The translations under genes and the position numbers were made by a program. A DNA stretch of 64,000 bases from Onchidella celtica. Its lineage: Eukaryota; Mollusca; Gastropoda; Systellommatophora; Onchidiidae. Every line of letters begins with the position of its first letter. The stretch's first letter is position 1. Positions 50,601 through 57,199 of the stretch are shown here, piece by piece. The notes under the pieces were generated by a model. The model was not told where the DNA came from and searched no databases. It saw only the letters and a program-made list of their open reading frames with translations. The stretch is from the NCBI GenBank assembly GCA_963931925.1, contig OZ007569.1, positions 17,897,045-17,961,044 of the forward strand, given 5' to 3'.

Positions 50601-51256
50601 GACAGGTTGCTAATGATAGTGAAACCCAGATTGCTAATGACAGCAAAAGCGAGATTACCAATGATGGTGAAAGCCAGGTTGCTAATGACAGCAAAAGCGA
50701 GATTACCAATGATGGTGAAAGCCAGGTTGCTAATGACAGCAAAAGCGAGATTACCAATGATGGTGAAAGCCAGGTTGTTAATGACAGCAAAAGCGAGATT
50801 ACCAATGATGGTGAAAGCCAGGTTGCTAATGACAGCAAAAGCGAGATTACCAATGATGGTGAAAGCCAGGTTGTTAATGACAGCAAAAGCGAGATTACCA
50901 ATGATGGTGAAAGCCAGGTTGTTAATGACAGCAAAAGCGAGATTACCAACGATGGTGAAAGCCAGGTTGGAGCTGAAGAGGAGGTTACAGAAGCCAAGCC
51001 CCCTGGCAACGATGATAATGTAAAGGCTACCAATATTGAAGGTTCTGTTCTCCCAGAAGAAGTGGCAAAACCTGTACAAATCCCGATTGAATCTGAAACC
51101 TCAGAACACCTGAAAGATAGCAATAAAGATGCCTTGAATGGTCATGACAAAAAGGATCAGGACAGTAGTCCTGCTTCTGACCCAGCTGGAGCTCAAGACT
51201 CTCCTTCAAAGGAAGAGCCAGCATCGCCCACTGCTGTTATTTCTGTGTCTTCGTGA
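20510..51256 (+). CDS. CCDC9: CCDC9 orthologue (exon-junction-complex-associated coiled-coil protein), spliced, start exon not found
   Basis: Fourteen exons splice in phase into about 1,124 residues plus stop: 20510-20623, 22482-22550, 23627-23734, 24059-24223, 29311-29415, 33712-33756, 35268-35351, 36713-36766, 39525-39680, 41439-41620, 42415-42464, 45069-45143, 48461-49623 and 50252-51256. Identification rests on two blocks I recall from human CCDC9. One is the N-terminal coiled coil (TKEEKEALLSKKMDIIRQRN, then KKKAEEAG). The other is the core MTGKERKNHEEWKAERERYD followed by QERIQRQ and TWRRAWDADK. In the family the protein is a probable exon junction complex component that binds RNA. Numbering from the first residue seen: coiled coil 1-58, RG tracts near 73-78 and 437-447, core 249-361, EEWEDCTE 600-607, PAM2 motif 631-640, acidic run 756-763, and 16-residue repeats after about 918. 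At roughly twice the human length, the excess is C-terminal. The initiating exon is unseen, and very small exons could be missed. Confidence 0.9.
20624..22481 (+). other. Intron after the first recognised exon
   Basis: AT-rich, with GTCAGT at the 5' border and CCCTGCAG at the 3' border. No coding exon or complete transposon was recognised. Confidence 0.7.
22482..22550 (+). CDS. CCDC9: CCDC9 exon: end of coiled coil
   Basis: A 69-nt exon in phase 0-0 encoding LIEADKKKAEEAGQAVKPAI and DSQ. It aligns with the EIEEDRKKAE stretch that follows the first helix in human CCDC9. The borders are CTGCAG| and |GTAAGA. Confidence 0.9.
22828..22930 (-). mobile_element. Possible LINE/SINE 3' end with GATAA repeat tail
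   Basis: AATAAGATAAGATAAG is followed by CACTTTTATCATCCCATGAG, reminiscent of minus-strand 3' tails of RTE/Rex-like retroposons. No coding sequence is attached and the borders are uncertain. Confidence 0.3.
23627..23734 (+). CDS. CCDC9: CCDC9 exon: first RG-rich tract
   Basis: A 108-nt exon, phase 0-0, encoding TLPAEGAPPKARGRGRGQNH and YRDANRPGKERPKSQG. The RGRGRG run resembles RG/RGG RNA-binding and arginine-methylation sites and matches the Gly/Arg-rich part of vertebrate CCDC9 in position. The borders are CCTTAG| and GGG|GTATAG. The donor is weak but phase-consistent. Confidence 0.82.
24059..24223 (+). CDS. CCDC9: CCDC9 exon carrying the first YEPIVD motif
   Basis: A 165-nt exon, phase 0-0. 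It opens with DIRDTRDIRDSSQYEPIVDT, continues with a basic Arg/Gly region, and ends NRRKPPSKEE. The borders are TTCAAAG| and GAG|GTATGT. DIRD is repeated at the start. SxxYEPIVDxxxL recurs in the next exon. Confidence 0.85.
24224..26104 (+). other. Intron, first part
   Basis: No gene or clear mobile element. A 26-nt hairpin lies at 24624-24649 (ACCTGCAC and GTGCAGGT arms). Confidence 0.6.
26105..27485. repeat. 44-bp tandem repeat array split by an insertion
   Basis: About five units of the type AGGTTTTGAAACAGTTAAGA followed by GCAGTGTTCTTTTCTGGTAGATCT, degrading at both ends. The array is interrupted between 26281 and 27401 by a TTAA-flanked transposon. Removing it restores a regular unit. 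Confidence 0.9.
26281..27401. mobile_element. piggyBac-like non-autonomous element (1,121 bp) in tandem repeat
   Basis: The element begins CCCTTGTCCCACG and ends with the near-inverse CAGGACTAGGG. TTAA is duplicated at 26277-26280 and 27402-27405. TTAA targeting with CCC...GGG ends is the piggyBac signature. The target was a unit of the 44-bp array, and neighbouring units show the empty site GAAACAGTTAAGAGCAGTG, so the borders are exact. GC-rich subterminal blocks (GCCCCGTGCGGGG near the left, GGCCCCGCG near the right) contrast with an AT-rich interior. A second copy of the right end (TGTGGCCTCTCGCAGGACC, then TTAA) lies about 79 bp inside. No transposase is encoded. Confidence 0.88.
27486..28513 (+). 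other. Intron, middle part
   Basis: No coding exon or recognised transposon. Only poly-T and poly-A runs interrupt unique-looking sequence. Confidence 0.55.
28518..28739. mobile_element. Candidate TTAA-flanked MITE (222 bp)
   Basis: TTAA at 28514-28517 and 28740-28743 brackets ends CTCTTTAAGTGTCATG and, inverted, ATCTTTGTGTGCCAAT. The right-end word GTGATTGGCACA occurs twice, about 50 bp apart. The terminal match is short, so this call is tentative. Confidence 0.5.
29311..29415 (+). CDS. CCDC9: CCDC9 exon carrying the second YEPIVD motif
   Basis: A 105-nt exon, phase 0-0, encoding AATYPSSFEYEPIVDMKDLD and KRFGPFLNTPDVSDH. The borders are ATGCAG| and CAC|GTGAGT. The shared YEPIVD with the previous exon suggests an internal duplication. 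Confidence 0.85.
29416..31401 (+). other. Intron, left part
   Basis: Contains a TA-rich tract at about 30006-30095 and poly-A or poly-T runs. No coding exon is recognised. Confidence 0.6.
31406..31739. mobile_element. TTAA-flanked piggyBac-like MITE (334 bp)
   Basis: The ends CTCTTTCCCTATGG and CCTATAGGGAAAGAG are inverted repeats, with TTAA duplicated at 31402-31405 and 31740-31743. A CpG-richer subterminal block includes nested short palindromes (ACACAGCCTGTGTTGTGA). There is no coding frame. Confidence 0.85.
31744..33711 (+). other. Intron, right part
   Basis: AT-rich, no recognised element or exon. Confidence 0.6.
33712..33756 (+). CDS. CCDC9: CCDC9 45-nt exon
   Basis: Encodes GNHSGQRHSNRRHDD in phase 0-0 between GTGCAG| and GAT|GTGAGT. 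It is short and His/Arg-rich. It is supported by strong splice sites, phase, and similarity in character to the following exons rather than by recognised homology. Confidence 0.75.
33757..35267 (+). other. Intron
   Basis: No coding exon or transposon recognised. It ends with a good polypyrimidine tract (CCCTCTCTGCAG). Confidence 0.65.
35268..35351 (+). CDS. CCDC9: CCDC9 84-nt exon, Arg/Asn/Gln-rich
   Basis: Encodes ERHDGGYSRNNRNQTQQRNE and RNSNTLDN, phase 0-0, between CTGCAG| and AAT|GTAAGT. Low-complexity polar sequence, likely disordered. Confidence 0.78.
36113..36341 (+). mobile_element. Short TIR element, GTGAGTGGATC family, copy 2 (229 bp)
   Basis: Same family and orientation as the copy at 18028. 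Shared interior blocks include GAAATTGAGATTTGCTTA and TTTTTCTGCATTCAGTTAAA. The outermost bases have decayed and no target duplication is visible, so it is probably older than copies 1 and 4. Confidence 0.8.
36713..36766 (+). CDS. CCDC9: CCDC9 54-nt exon
   Basis: Encodes PDRPGKEKAYSGRLKDDD, phase 0-0, between GCATGTAG| and GAT|GTAAGT. The charged linker precedes the conserved core encoded by the next two exons. Confidence 0.78.
36767..39524 (+). other. Intron
   Basis: AT-rich with several poly-T or poly-A runs (36898-36911, 37074-37091, 38219-38231). No exon or clear transposon seen. Confidence 0.6.
39525..39680 (+). CDS. CCDC9: CCDC9 exon: start of conserved core
   Basis: A 156-nt exon, phase 0-0. 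It encodes GPPPDPSFNPLADRRRSDKK, then a basic stretch, then NYGGGSDLNKVKQSMKNMRE. It aligns with the human region NPVRNFLDDPRRRSGP followed by RNWGGPDFERV, a hallmark of the CCDC9 family. The borders are TCCAAAG| and AAG|GTAAGG. Confidence 0.92.
39950..41133 (-). mobile_element. Possible solo LTR of an LTR retrotransposon
   Basis: A 1.18-kb block of more CpG-rich character than its surroundings. On the minus strand it begins TGTCAGGG and ends CCCTGCA, i.e. TG...CA with short inverted ends, and has a TATA-like TATATAAG near 40676-40682. No internal coding part is present, so if real it is a solo LTR fossil. The target duplication is not visible. It abuts the partial copy of the GTGAGTGGATC element at 41134 exactly. 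Confidence 0.35.
41134..41189 (+). mobile_element. Partial GTGAGTGGATC-family element, copy 3
   Basis: Only the left end is kept: GTGAGTGGATCTGATGAAAT, then AAGGTGACA and TTCCTGAGAAAA. It matches the left ends of the copies at 18028 and 36113. Confidence 0.7.
41439..41620 (+). CDS. CCDC9: CCDC9 exon: DUF4594 core
   Basis: A 182-nt exon entering in phase 0 and leaving after two bases of a Glu codon (CCAAGA|GTGAGT). It encodes LELVMTGKERKNHEEWKAER, then ERYDQERIQRQ and TWRRAWDADKVNQ. Human CCDC9 has LSMTGRERSEYLRWKQEREK, DQERLQRH and QWRREWDAEK in the same order, so this exon fixes the family assignment. It forms the most conserved, probably helical, part of the protein. Confidence 0.95.
42001..42352. 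mobile_element. TTAA-flanked MITE (352 bp) next to a coding exon
   Basis: TTAA at 41997-42000 and 42353-42356 brackets ends TCCCCTCACTGC and, inverted, CTCCTTTACTGC. No coding capacity. The right border lies 62 bp upstream of the next CCDC9 exon, so the insertion sits close to the branch-point region of that intron. Confidence 0.7.
42415..42464 (+). CDS. CCDC9: CCDC9 50-nt exon
   Basis: The exon completes the split Glu codon, then encodes SDESYHSSRHEPAKRP and leaves one base of a codon (CCAG|GTATGA). The borders are CTCTTCAG| and |GTATGA. In human CCDC9 the core is likewise followed by a Pro/Lys/Arg-rich linker (HEPSHRYDD). Confidence 0.85.
42801..43042 (-). mobile_element. Short TIR element, GTGAGTGGATC family, copy 4 (242 bp, inverted)
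   Basis: Opposite orientation to the copies at 18028 and 36113. The ends are GTGGGTGGCTCTGAC and GTCAGATCCACTCAC, and ATAT is duplicated (42797-42800 and 43043-43046). Confidence 0.85.
43472..44294 (-). mobile_element. Helitron fragment (borders tentative)
   Basis: The minus-strand coding piece at 43586-44266 belongs to a Helitron Rep/helicase protein. A perfect 7-bp hairpin with 3-nt loop (CCCGTTC-ATA-GAACGGG, 43491-43507) lies downstream, as at Helitron 3' ends, but no CTRR is at the usual distance: CTAT follows after 16 bases, and CTGG followed by T after about 30. Upstream, A|TCTACTCTATAAAA at 44294 would fit a 5' TC end. Both borders are guesses. Confidence 0.5.
43586..44266 (-). pseudogene. 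N-terminal part of a Helitron replicase/helicase protein
   Basis: A 226-residue frame on the minus strand. After MPRKSNRTGF come five full copies of a 12-residue unit (NRRAQERDRLED) and a degenerate sixth. The zinc-finger-like block CPHCNAIIWPNEK...FCCQNGKVKISLPPPP follows, and then the YNNALTLASIG motif. This order (charged repeats, CPHC...CC..GKV, then YNxALxxxS) is what precedes the Rep domain in Helitron proteins. The frame stops straight after that motif, so the Rep nuclease (HUH) and helicase domains are absent. It is either an exon of a larger element or a truncated copy. It lies in a CCDC9 intron on the opposite strand. Confidence 0.8.
44295..45068 (+). other. Intron remainder before the 45-kb exon
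   Basis: AT-rich, no further exon or element recognised. Confidence 0.6.
45069..45143 (+). CDS. CCDC9: CCDC9 75-nt exon with two in-frame acceptors
   Basis: With the acceptor CTTGAAG| at 45068 the exon adds AGRIGSGRFDRGEREERPRS and AVIGK and ends in phase 1 (AAAG|GTATTC). A second acceptor, GCATAG| at 45080, would drop four residues (AGRI, with a Gly codon re-formed) and also keeps frame. The upstream pyrimidine tract TTTCCTCTGTCTTG favours the first. Confidence 0.8.
45144..46437 (+). other. Intron, left part
   Basis: No exon recognised. AACTCTTTCCCCATC at 45224-45238 resembles the end of the TTAA element at 31406 but lacks a partner end. Confidence 0.5.
46440..46863. mobile_element. TA-flanked TIR element (424 bp)
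   Basis: The left end TGTGTGGCCACCC and the inverted right end TGTGTAGCTGCCC both continue into ACAAAATGAGGCAC. They form imperfect inverted repeats of about 33 bp, flanked by TA (46438-46439 and 46864-46865). No coding frame. A TA-targeting family such as Tc1/mariner is likely. Confidence 0.75.
46864..48460 (+). other. Intron, right part
   Basis: No exon or transposon recognised. The 3' border TTTGTCTGTGAAG| precedes the large CCDC9 exon. Confidence 0.6.
48461..49623 (+). CDS. CCDC9: CCDC9 large exon: RG tract, PAM2 motif, acidic tail
   Basis: A 1,163-nt exon entering in phase 1 and leaving in phase 0 (GAG|GTAATA). In order it encodes a Gln/His/Pro stretch, an RGRGRGRGRGRAK tract (residues about 437-449), a DDRFVECSKELLLVKFDN block that looks folded or at least less biased, basic Pro/Ser-rich sequence, EEWEDCTE (compare EEWEDISEDEEEE in human CCDC9), the PAM2-type motif KLNPEAPEFLP, many SP/TP sites, and a GEEDDDDDDKD acidic run. 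RG tracts suggest RNA contact and arginine methylation; SP sites suggest phosphorylation. The minus-strand frame over the same bases is a shadow. Confidence 0.9.
49141..49173 (+). other. PAM2 motif (poly(A)-binding-protein MLLE ligand) in CCDC9
   Basis: The codons read K-LNPEAPEFLP. The PAM2 consensus is L-N-x-x-A-x-x-F-x-P, as in PAIP2 (LNPNAKEFVP) and ataxin-2 (LNPNAKEFNP). All key positions (Leu, Asn, Ala, Phe, Pro) are present and the flanks are disordered and acidic/Ser-rich, as is usual for functional PAM2 sites. Confidence 0.8.
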
Positions 51257-51265
51257 TCACACCAG
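50252..51265 (+). CDS. CCDC9: CCDC9 last coding exon: disordered C-terminus with 16-residue repeats
   Basis: The coding part is 50252-51256 (334 residues and TGA); nine more bases precede a donor CCAG|GTAAAA at 51265. The acceptor is TTCCACAG|. The sequence is Ser/Glu/Asp/Thr-rich and disordered. Seven exact or near-exact units ANDSKSEITNDGESQV occupy 50633-50968. The end is rich in SP sites (SPASDPAGAQDSPSKEEPAS) and finishes AVISVSS. No domain is recognised. Vertebrate CCDC9 lacks such a long tail as far as I know. Confidence 0.88.
50633..50968 (+). repeat. 48-bp coding tandem repeat, 7 units
   Basis: Exactly 336 nt, i.e. seven 48-nt units encoding ANDSKSEITNDGESQV with only Ala/Val variation at the first residue and very little silent change. 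A diverged half unit (VANDSETQI) precedes it. The near identity points to recent expansion or homogenisation, so copy number is probably variable among individuals. Confidence 0.95.
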
Positions 51266-52294
51266 GTAAAAATAGTGCTATTGATGACAAAGCAGAACTG
51301 CCACCCATTATGATTTAGGCGTAATCATTACGATTTTTTGTTTTCTTTCAAATTTTGTCATCTGTACCATTTTGTACTGGACTCTGCGTTGCTTACATTT
51401 TTTTGTCTGTTTTGTTTTGCTGTGATCAGTAAGCGAAACAGTTTTTTTATAACACTCCAGCTGGAAGTAAGAAAACATTATGCGAATCCACATGCGACTA
51501 TACATTTGTATTTAGAATCAGAATGGCATACATTGCTGTCTCACTTAGTTTAGGGATAGGGGCCATAAAAATTGGTGTCAGATGAGACGGTACTGTCTGG
51601 TCCAAGCAAACTGCATTGGGGCATGACTAAATGCTGCCTTAATCTAGATCTGCCCGTGATTCAGGACATAATTCCTGTGTCCAATCTCAATTTTACCAGA
51701 CTTCGACTTCTTATTTCTCTGTGCACAATATTCATGCTTAGAATACTTGGGAAGTGCAGGGTTTCTTCTGTGTTGTTCATTAGTAAAGTTAGTTTATGAG
51801 TAGTACATTGATTAGCCATCCAGATCAATTTATTCTTAAAAGGGGCACATGATGAGAAACAGCAAAGAAAGCAGGCCTAGTCATCAGTCAAATACAAAAT
51901 ATATCAGGCAATTCTGATGTGTTTCAGCAGTAGATGACACTTGTAGCATTAGGTGGTTCTAGATAGATGTCAGCACAAAAACATAGCCGGTTGCTTTTAT
52001 CTTTGTTCCTACATTTTTATTGTTGTGTTACTTCAACCATTGATTCCTGTTCTTTAGGGTTGAGATTCTGATTTTGCATATCCCAAGAGTGGCAGGTCTG
52101 AGTCAAAATAGTGCACATGGCTCAAGTTAAAATTGAGTTCAATTTTTTTTTTGTGTCATTATCTGTGGAAAAAAAAACACGATAATTATAGCTCTTTTCA
52201 AATGGCTTTCCCTGAGAATTTTGTGAAAAGTTTAATTTTTCCTTTAGCTATTTCCATTCCTGTGTTAATCACATTATGTATTTCTCCCTAACAG
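51266..52294 (+). other. Probable 3' UTR intron
   Basis: Bounded by CCAG|GTAAAA nine bases after the stop codon and by a strong acceptor TTTCTCCCTAACAG|. No coding content inside. Confidence 0.55.
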
Positions 52295-52975
52295 TGATTG
52301 GTCATGCAAGCTGCGCACAGCCTACACTTTGTGGATGAGCATCCTACCCGAGTGATCAAGGCTGCCCTGGAAATAATGCAGTTTCCGATTTTCGAATAAT
52401 AGAAAATGTCACCTAATAATTTAAGCGGGTTTTTATGCTATCCGCCATGTATGATTGATAAAGGGCTTTCCTCATTATGAAATAACAGATGGTTGATTGT
52501 ATTCCAGAGAGATCTTGTCCCATTGGTTGGTTTATTATAATATAACCATCATATAATTGTGCATGAGTGCTCATTATATAAATCATTTTCATGTCCATAT
52601 AGACCCACATTAGACTTTGAATTTTATGAATGATTTATTTGAGGCACATTAGTATTTTTTTTTTTGTAAATTCATTTGAGTCATGTCAGTCCTGTTATGT
52701 TTTATTTGAATCATATTAGTACTTTAAAAAAAAAATATTTGAGGCACGACAGTATTTTTTTTTTTTAATTTGTTTGAGGCATGTCAGTCTTTTTATGTTT
52801 TATTTGGGGCACATTAGTACTTTTAAAAAAAAATTATTATTTGAGGCATGTCAGTCTTTTTATGTTTTATTTAAGGGCACAATAGTATTTTTTTAAAGAA
52901 TTTTTTTGCAGCGTATCAGTCCTGTTATGTTTAATTTCAGGTACATTAGTATTTTTAAAAATATTATTTATTTAT
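52295..52975 (+). other. Probable start of CCDC9 3' UTR exon; poly(A) site not placed
   Basis: Follows a good acceptor and has no long frame. It may extend well beyond the stated end. The first clear AATAAA further on is near 56558, too far for confident assignment. Confidence 0.45.
52625..52975. repeat. Diverged tandem array in probable 3' UTR
   Basis: Five or so degenerate copies of a unit built from TTGAGGCACATTAGTA, a poly-T or poly-A run and GTCAGTCxTxTTATGTTTTA. The spacing varies from about 60 to 110 bp. Confidence 0.75.
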
Positions 52976-55900
52976 TTGTGTAACGAGAAGCCTTTTAATG
53001 ATTTAATTGAGGCATTATAAAAACACTGCCTACTATAATTTTTGTGATTGTCTCATATGGGCCAACCATAACCATATACTAATTAATTTCAGCCTTGGTT
53101 GGCCATGGTATTTGGTCGTTTTTAATGCTTTTCTCTTCATTAAAATGATTTTTTACAGTCTTCTGTCCTATTTATTTTTCATCCTCAGTGCAATATTCTC
53201 TGTCACACTTCATATAGTCATCAATTAGTAGTCAACTCATATTCCATTGTATGTCCAACCTATTCTGCATCATTTCATAAGGATTTAGATATGATTTATG
53301 TTTGTTAATATTAGGTATTACAGTATCATGAAAGGCTTAACATGTATGGAAATAGTTTATGTTTTTGCTCAGAGACAGTTGTGGACAAGACAGTATGCCT
53401 TTAGATAAACCACAGATGGTTTATGAAGCCTTTGTGCCACCTAGCTTATCAAGGCCTCATCCTTGTCTTGAACATCTTGTTCTCTTGAATGTGTAACAGC
53501 CGTTGCTGTTCAAGGCAGGACACTTACAGTTCAAAGCAAAACAATGGAAATTACTGGGAATGTGGTCTTTGTTTTGGTATATTTTAAACTGAAAAATGAA
53601 GTTGTTTTTATTTAGTAATGCTCAAATTTTGTATAAATTTCTTCAGGGTGTATCCATCAGTCCAGATATATTTGAAGGGAAAAGAAGATTTTAGTTTTTT
53701 GATGACACTGAGTGTTTTTTTTTCCTCATACAAAATTGTTTAACGTAAAAGTGAATAGTGTGCCAGTGTTAAGCTCTGAAAATTGCATGAGGCTTTTTAT
53801 GATATTAGAAACATACTGTCATTGAGCTTAATTTTCTTACATTTTGCATGTGGTATGTCAGAAAATGTTCTACAAGATGTACAGGATACAAGGCTTAAGT
53901 AGCAGATGATGTGAGTGTGTGTATGCATCTGTGTGTGAAAGAATAGAAGTCTTTTTTAAACTGCTGATAATGTGTCCATTGGGTAATTAGGTTGTAGATT
54001 TGGAAGGAAGACCAGATAGGCTTTCAGCTGTAGATCTATAACCTGATTTCTCTGGGGACTGAATGTGACATCTTACTGTACATAGGATTTGACCAGTTGA
54101 TGCTTGTGAGGCTGTTGATCAAGTGAAGTTTGACTTGATTATTAATCAGTGTTTACATTTGTACATAATACTCATTTTACAGTGGCATTACTGACAAATC
54201 AAATGGTACATGTTGCCTTTGGGAGTGAGCATTGATTGTGAATGTGATGCATCATCTCAGCACTAAGTCATTTTTGTAGGAGACCAGTTTATTATTGATA
54301 CTCCACACAGCTGGAAATCGGTCAGTTTTATGATGTAAGACAGATACTGAACAGAGTTTGTACCAAATGGTCAATAATATGGACACTGGGTTCCCGTACA
54401 CAGCACTAGAATTCCAGGGACCCCTGAAATTTGAAAATGGTCGAGGAAAAACCTTTTAAATTTTAGTGGATCAGCCTTGAAATTCTCCTCAGGTTTAAAA
54501 AACATTTAAAATTGGAAAAAATCCAATTTTTCTCTCATTTTTGTGTGTTTAAGTACCTGTGAATTTAATAGTTGAGTCCTGGAAAAGCTGTGGAAAGACA
54601 TTCTCAAAGAGGTGCAGAAACCCTGTGGAAAAGTCCATCGCGAATCTCAGCTCGATATTTTTCTGACCTTGCTATTTGACATGGTGTCCACTACTTTGTT
54701 TCCATTCTGGCTCATCGGTGACTGATTTGCTGTTATGATGTATCATATAATTTCAGAACACTCTTTCTATGTTAAAACAATTTTTTGAATTTGCTAAATC
54801 CTTGTGATGTCCAACTCTTGTAAACTTCGGGCTCTGGGCAGGTGTGACATAATAATAAATTACCAGCATTGCAAGTTAATGAAAATTGCTTGCTGGCAGT
54901 ATAAAGTGAACTGCTTGCAAGAGATGTACAGACAATAATACATGTAGCTTGATAGCACTATAGAAGTAATGAATAGTGTGCTAACATTGTGATGACAATG
55001 AACAGCTTGCTAGCAGTACAAAAGTGATGAATAGTTTGCTGGCAATACAGAGATACAAGCCGTACTGCAAAATGTGTCCTATCTGGACAATAGGCCTGTC
55101 ATCATTTTATATTCCAAACATCCTATTTCCCTGCAGTATGAAGTTTTGAGTTGTTTGTATATTTTTTAAAGAATAATCTTGGCCTGGTCTTACATTCTGT
55201 TTGTTGTGCCCTTGAGATGCTGAAATTTTTGCCAAATTACTTTTATTACTGTAAACTACAGAAATCCCGCATATTATTGAAAGTGATATGACCTTTGTAA
55301 GTTAGAAAAAATATAATTCATAACAACATATTATTGATACAGGTAATGGTTACATTCTTATCACTGTACATGAAAGTTGATTATATAAAAATATAAATGA
55401 GCCAGTACAAATTTACTGCCTTTTCTCCCTATTTTGTACTTATGTAATTTTTCAATATTATTTAGAAAAGGGTCTATAGCCATATGTTTTAGATTTGCAG
55501 GTTTTAATTTTTTTCCTTTAATTGCCGTGAAATTCACGGATTTCTAATATCTGGCCTTGTAGATTGTGTATAATTTGTTATATCACCTGGACAATAGAGA
55601 AGTTGAAAACCCAGAGAGAATGAACGTGTCTCTCTCAGGTTTATAGAACAGTTGTTTTTTTTATTAAACCAGTCTGCACTGAGAGAATGGAATAGAAAAA
55701 GTGAGATAGTAAAACAGGGGCACTTTAAGTCATGGTTACAAGAGCAATTTTGTATAAGCTGTAATGAATTTTTCAGCATTTTATACATGTATCTTTTATT
55801 GAGCAATGTAAACATGACGTTAACTCTATAATCTATTGCTGCTGGAGAGGGGTCTACATGGGTCTGCCAATTTGAACTGCAATTGGTTATCATTCAAGAA

Positions 55901-56156
55901 AATAGATTTTTCTAGAAAACTTCTTTTATTGGCACTTACAGTGCTGAAAACTGAGCCAATTAATTTATCATCTAAAGGCAGTAGCGAGGTTAAGGCTGAA
56001 CATGCAGACCTCTAGCAAAGAGACAGGAATGCATTTGTAAAACAGAATTTGAGTTTGTGTTTATGTGGAAAAACGTGTATTTGTACAAGTAGAAGAGTGA
56101 CTTATTTAAAGTTGTATTATTAGGTTTTTTGTATGGGGTGGTCCTGGCAGTTTTAA
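52976..56156. other. Downstream stretch, no gene recognised
   Basis: AT-rich. A small repeat of GTAATGAATAGTGTGCTA/GCTAGCAGTA-like words lies at 54890-55045. No coding signal. Confidence 0.5.
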
Positions 56157-56160
56157 TTAA

Positions 56161-56445
56161 CTCTTTAGAGCTTGGTGCCCTACATTGGGGACTATTCACC
56201 TGAACCTACGTAATACATGAATGCTAAATTTGGAATACTATCTTATTATAGAATGAATATTGATTTTCTATTTTCATAATATGTTGTTGTTTGTTTGCAT
56301 TTTTTTTCATGTAAGTGCTATGAATAAGTTTTGTAAGCTTCTAGACATTTTAGACATGTTTGGGTACTATGGGGTCTAGTTACCTGCTGAAACCATAAGA
56401 CGTGGTCTTTCTACATACAACGAAAAAGATGAAACAGTTAAAGTG
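56161..56445. mobile_element. Candidate TTAA-flanked MITE (285 bp)
   Basis: TTAA at 56157-56160 and 56446-56449 encloses ends CTCTTTAGAG and, inverted, CACTTTAACTG. Subterminal blocks around ACTATTCACCTGAACC and, inverted, CTAGTTACCTGCTGAAACC also mirror each other. The inverted repeats are short and decayed. Confidence 0.55.
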
Positions 56446-57199
56446 TTAAATCCAAGCCTGGCTTTTGGATGATTTTTCTTTGTTTACATGAGGTTTAGGT
56501 TACAAAAAAAATAATTATGTCATTGGTTTTGACAAATTTTTACGTCTACCGTATAACTAAATAAAGCCTCGTATCAGGTTTTGCATTAGATTGCTTCGAA
56601 GTTCTCATGCCAATTTTTAAGTAATTTTTCAGAAGCCAGAGATTCATGAAAATTGAATGAGCCAGATATATACAACGTCAGGGAACTCTTTTAGTGGTGA
56701 CAAGAGATTGCGCTGTACATCGATTTGTGTAAAACAGCCGAGGTTGTGACTTTACCACAGTTCGTGTGTTTTGTGAAAGAATTTTTATACTCAAATTAGA
56801 AAAAAAAGAAAAGAATCAGCAATGACCGACAGGAGCATCATTGTACATACACATCAATCTACACATAATATAATGAACATTGTGTGGGTGAGTCAATTCT
56901 GGTCCAATAGAAACTGCCCCTTTTTTTAAAATTGCGTTTTCCAAGTCCTGATGCAAATGGTGTCTTATCTCCTGTATGTTCAATGTTTGTTTCAGTATGC
57001 AGTAATGTTGTACTCACTGCGAACGCAAGCTTGATAAATAAACACATATTTTGCCATATTATTTGCTTTATGTGCGGATTTTTTAAATGTATACATGTAG
57101 TTTCTTATGGAATGTGTGTGAGTCAAGGAAGTACAAAAAGCAACAACAAAGCAAAAAAACAAAAACAACTTAAACATTGAACATTTTCACAAAGCTGTC

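Noticed and set aside
50535-51023. Plus-strand alternative frame with repeated KARLPMMVKARLLMTA
   Set aside because: Frame shadow of the same tandem repeat; no splice or initiation support.
50299-51123. Minus-strand 274-residue frame with repeated TWLSPSLVISLLLSLA, resembling a membrane protein
   Set aside because: It is the antisense of the CCDC9 48-bp repeat exon. The plus frame joins the upstream exon in phase and has coherent composition.
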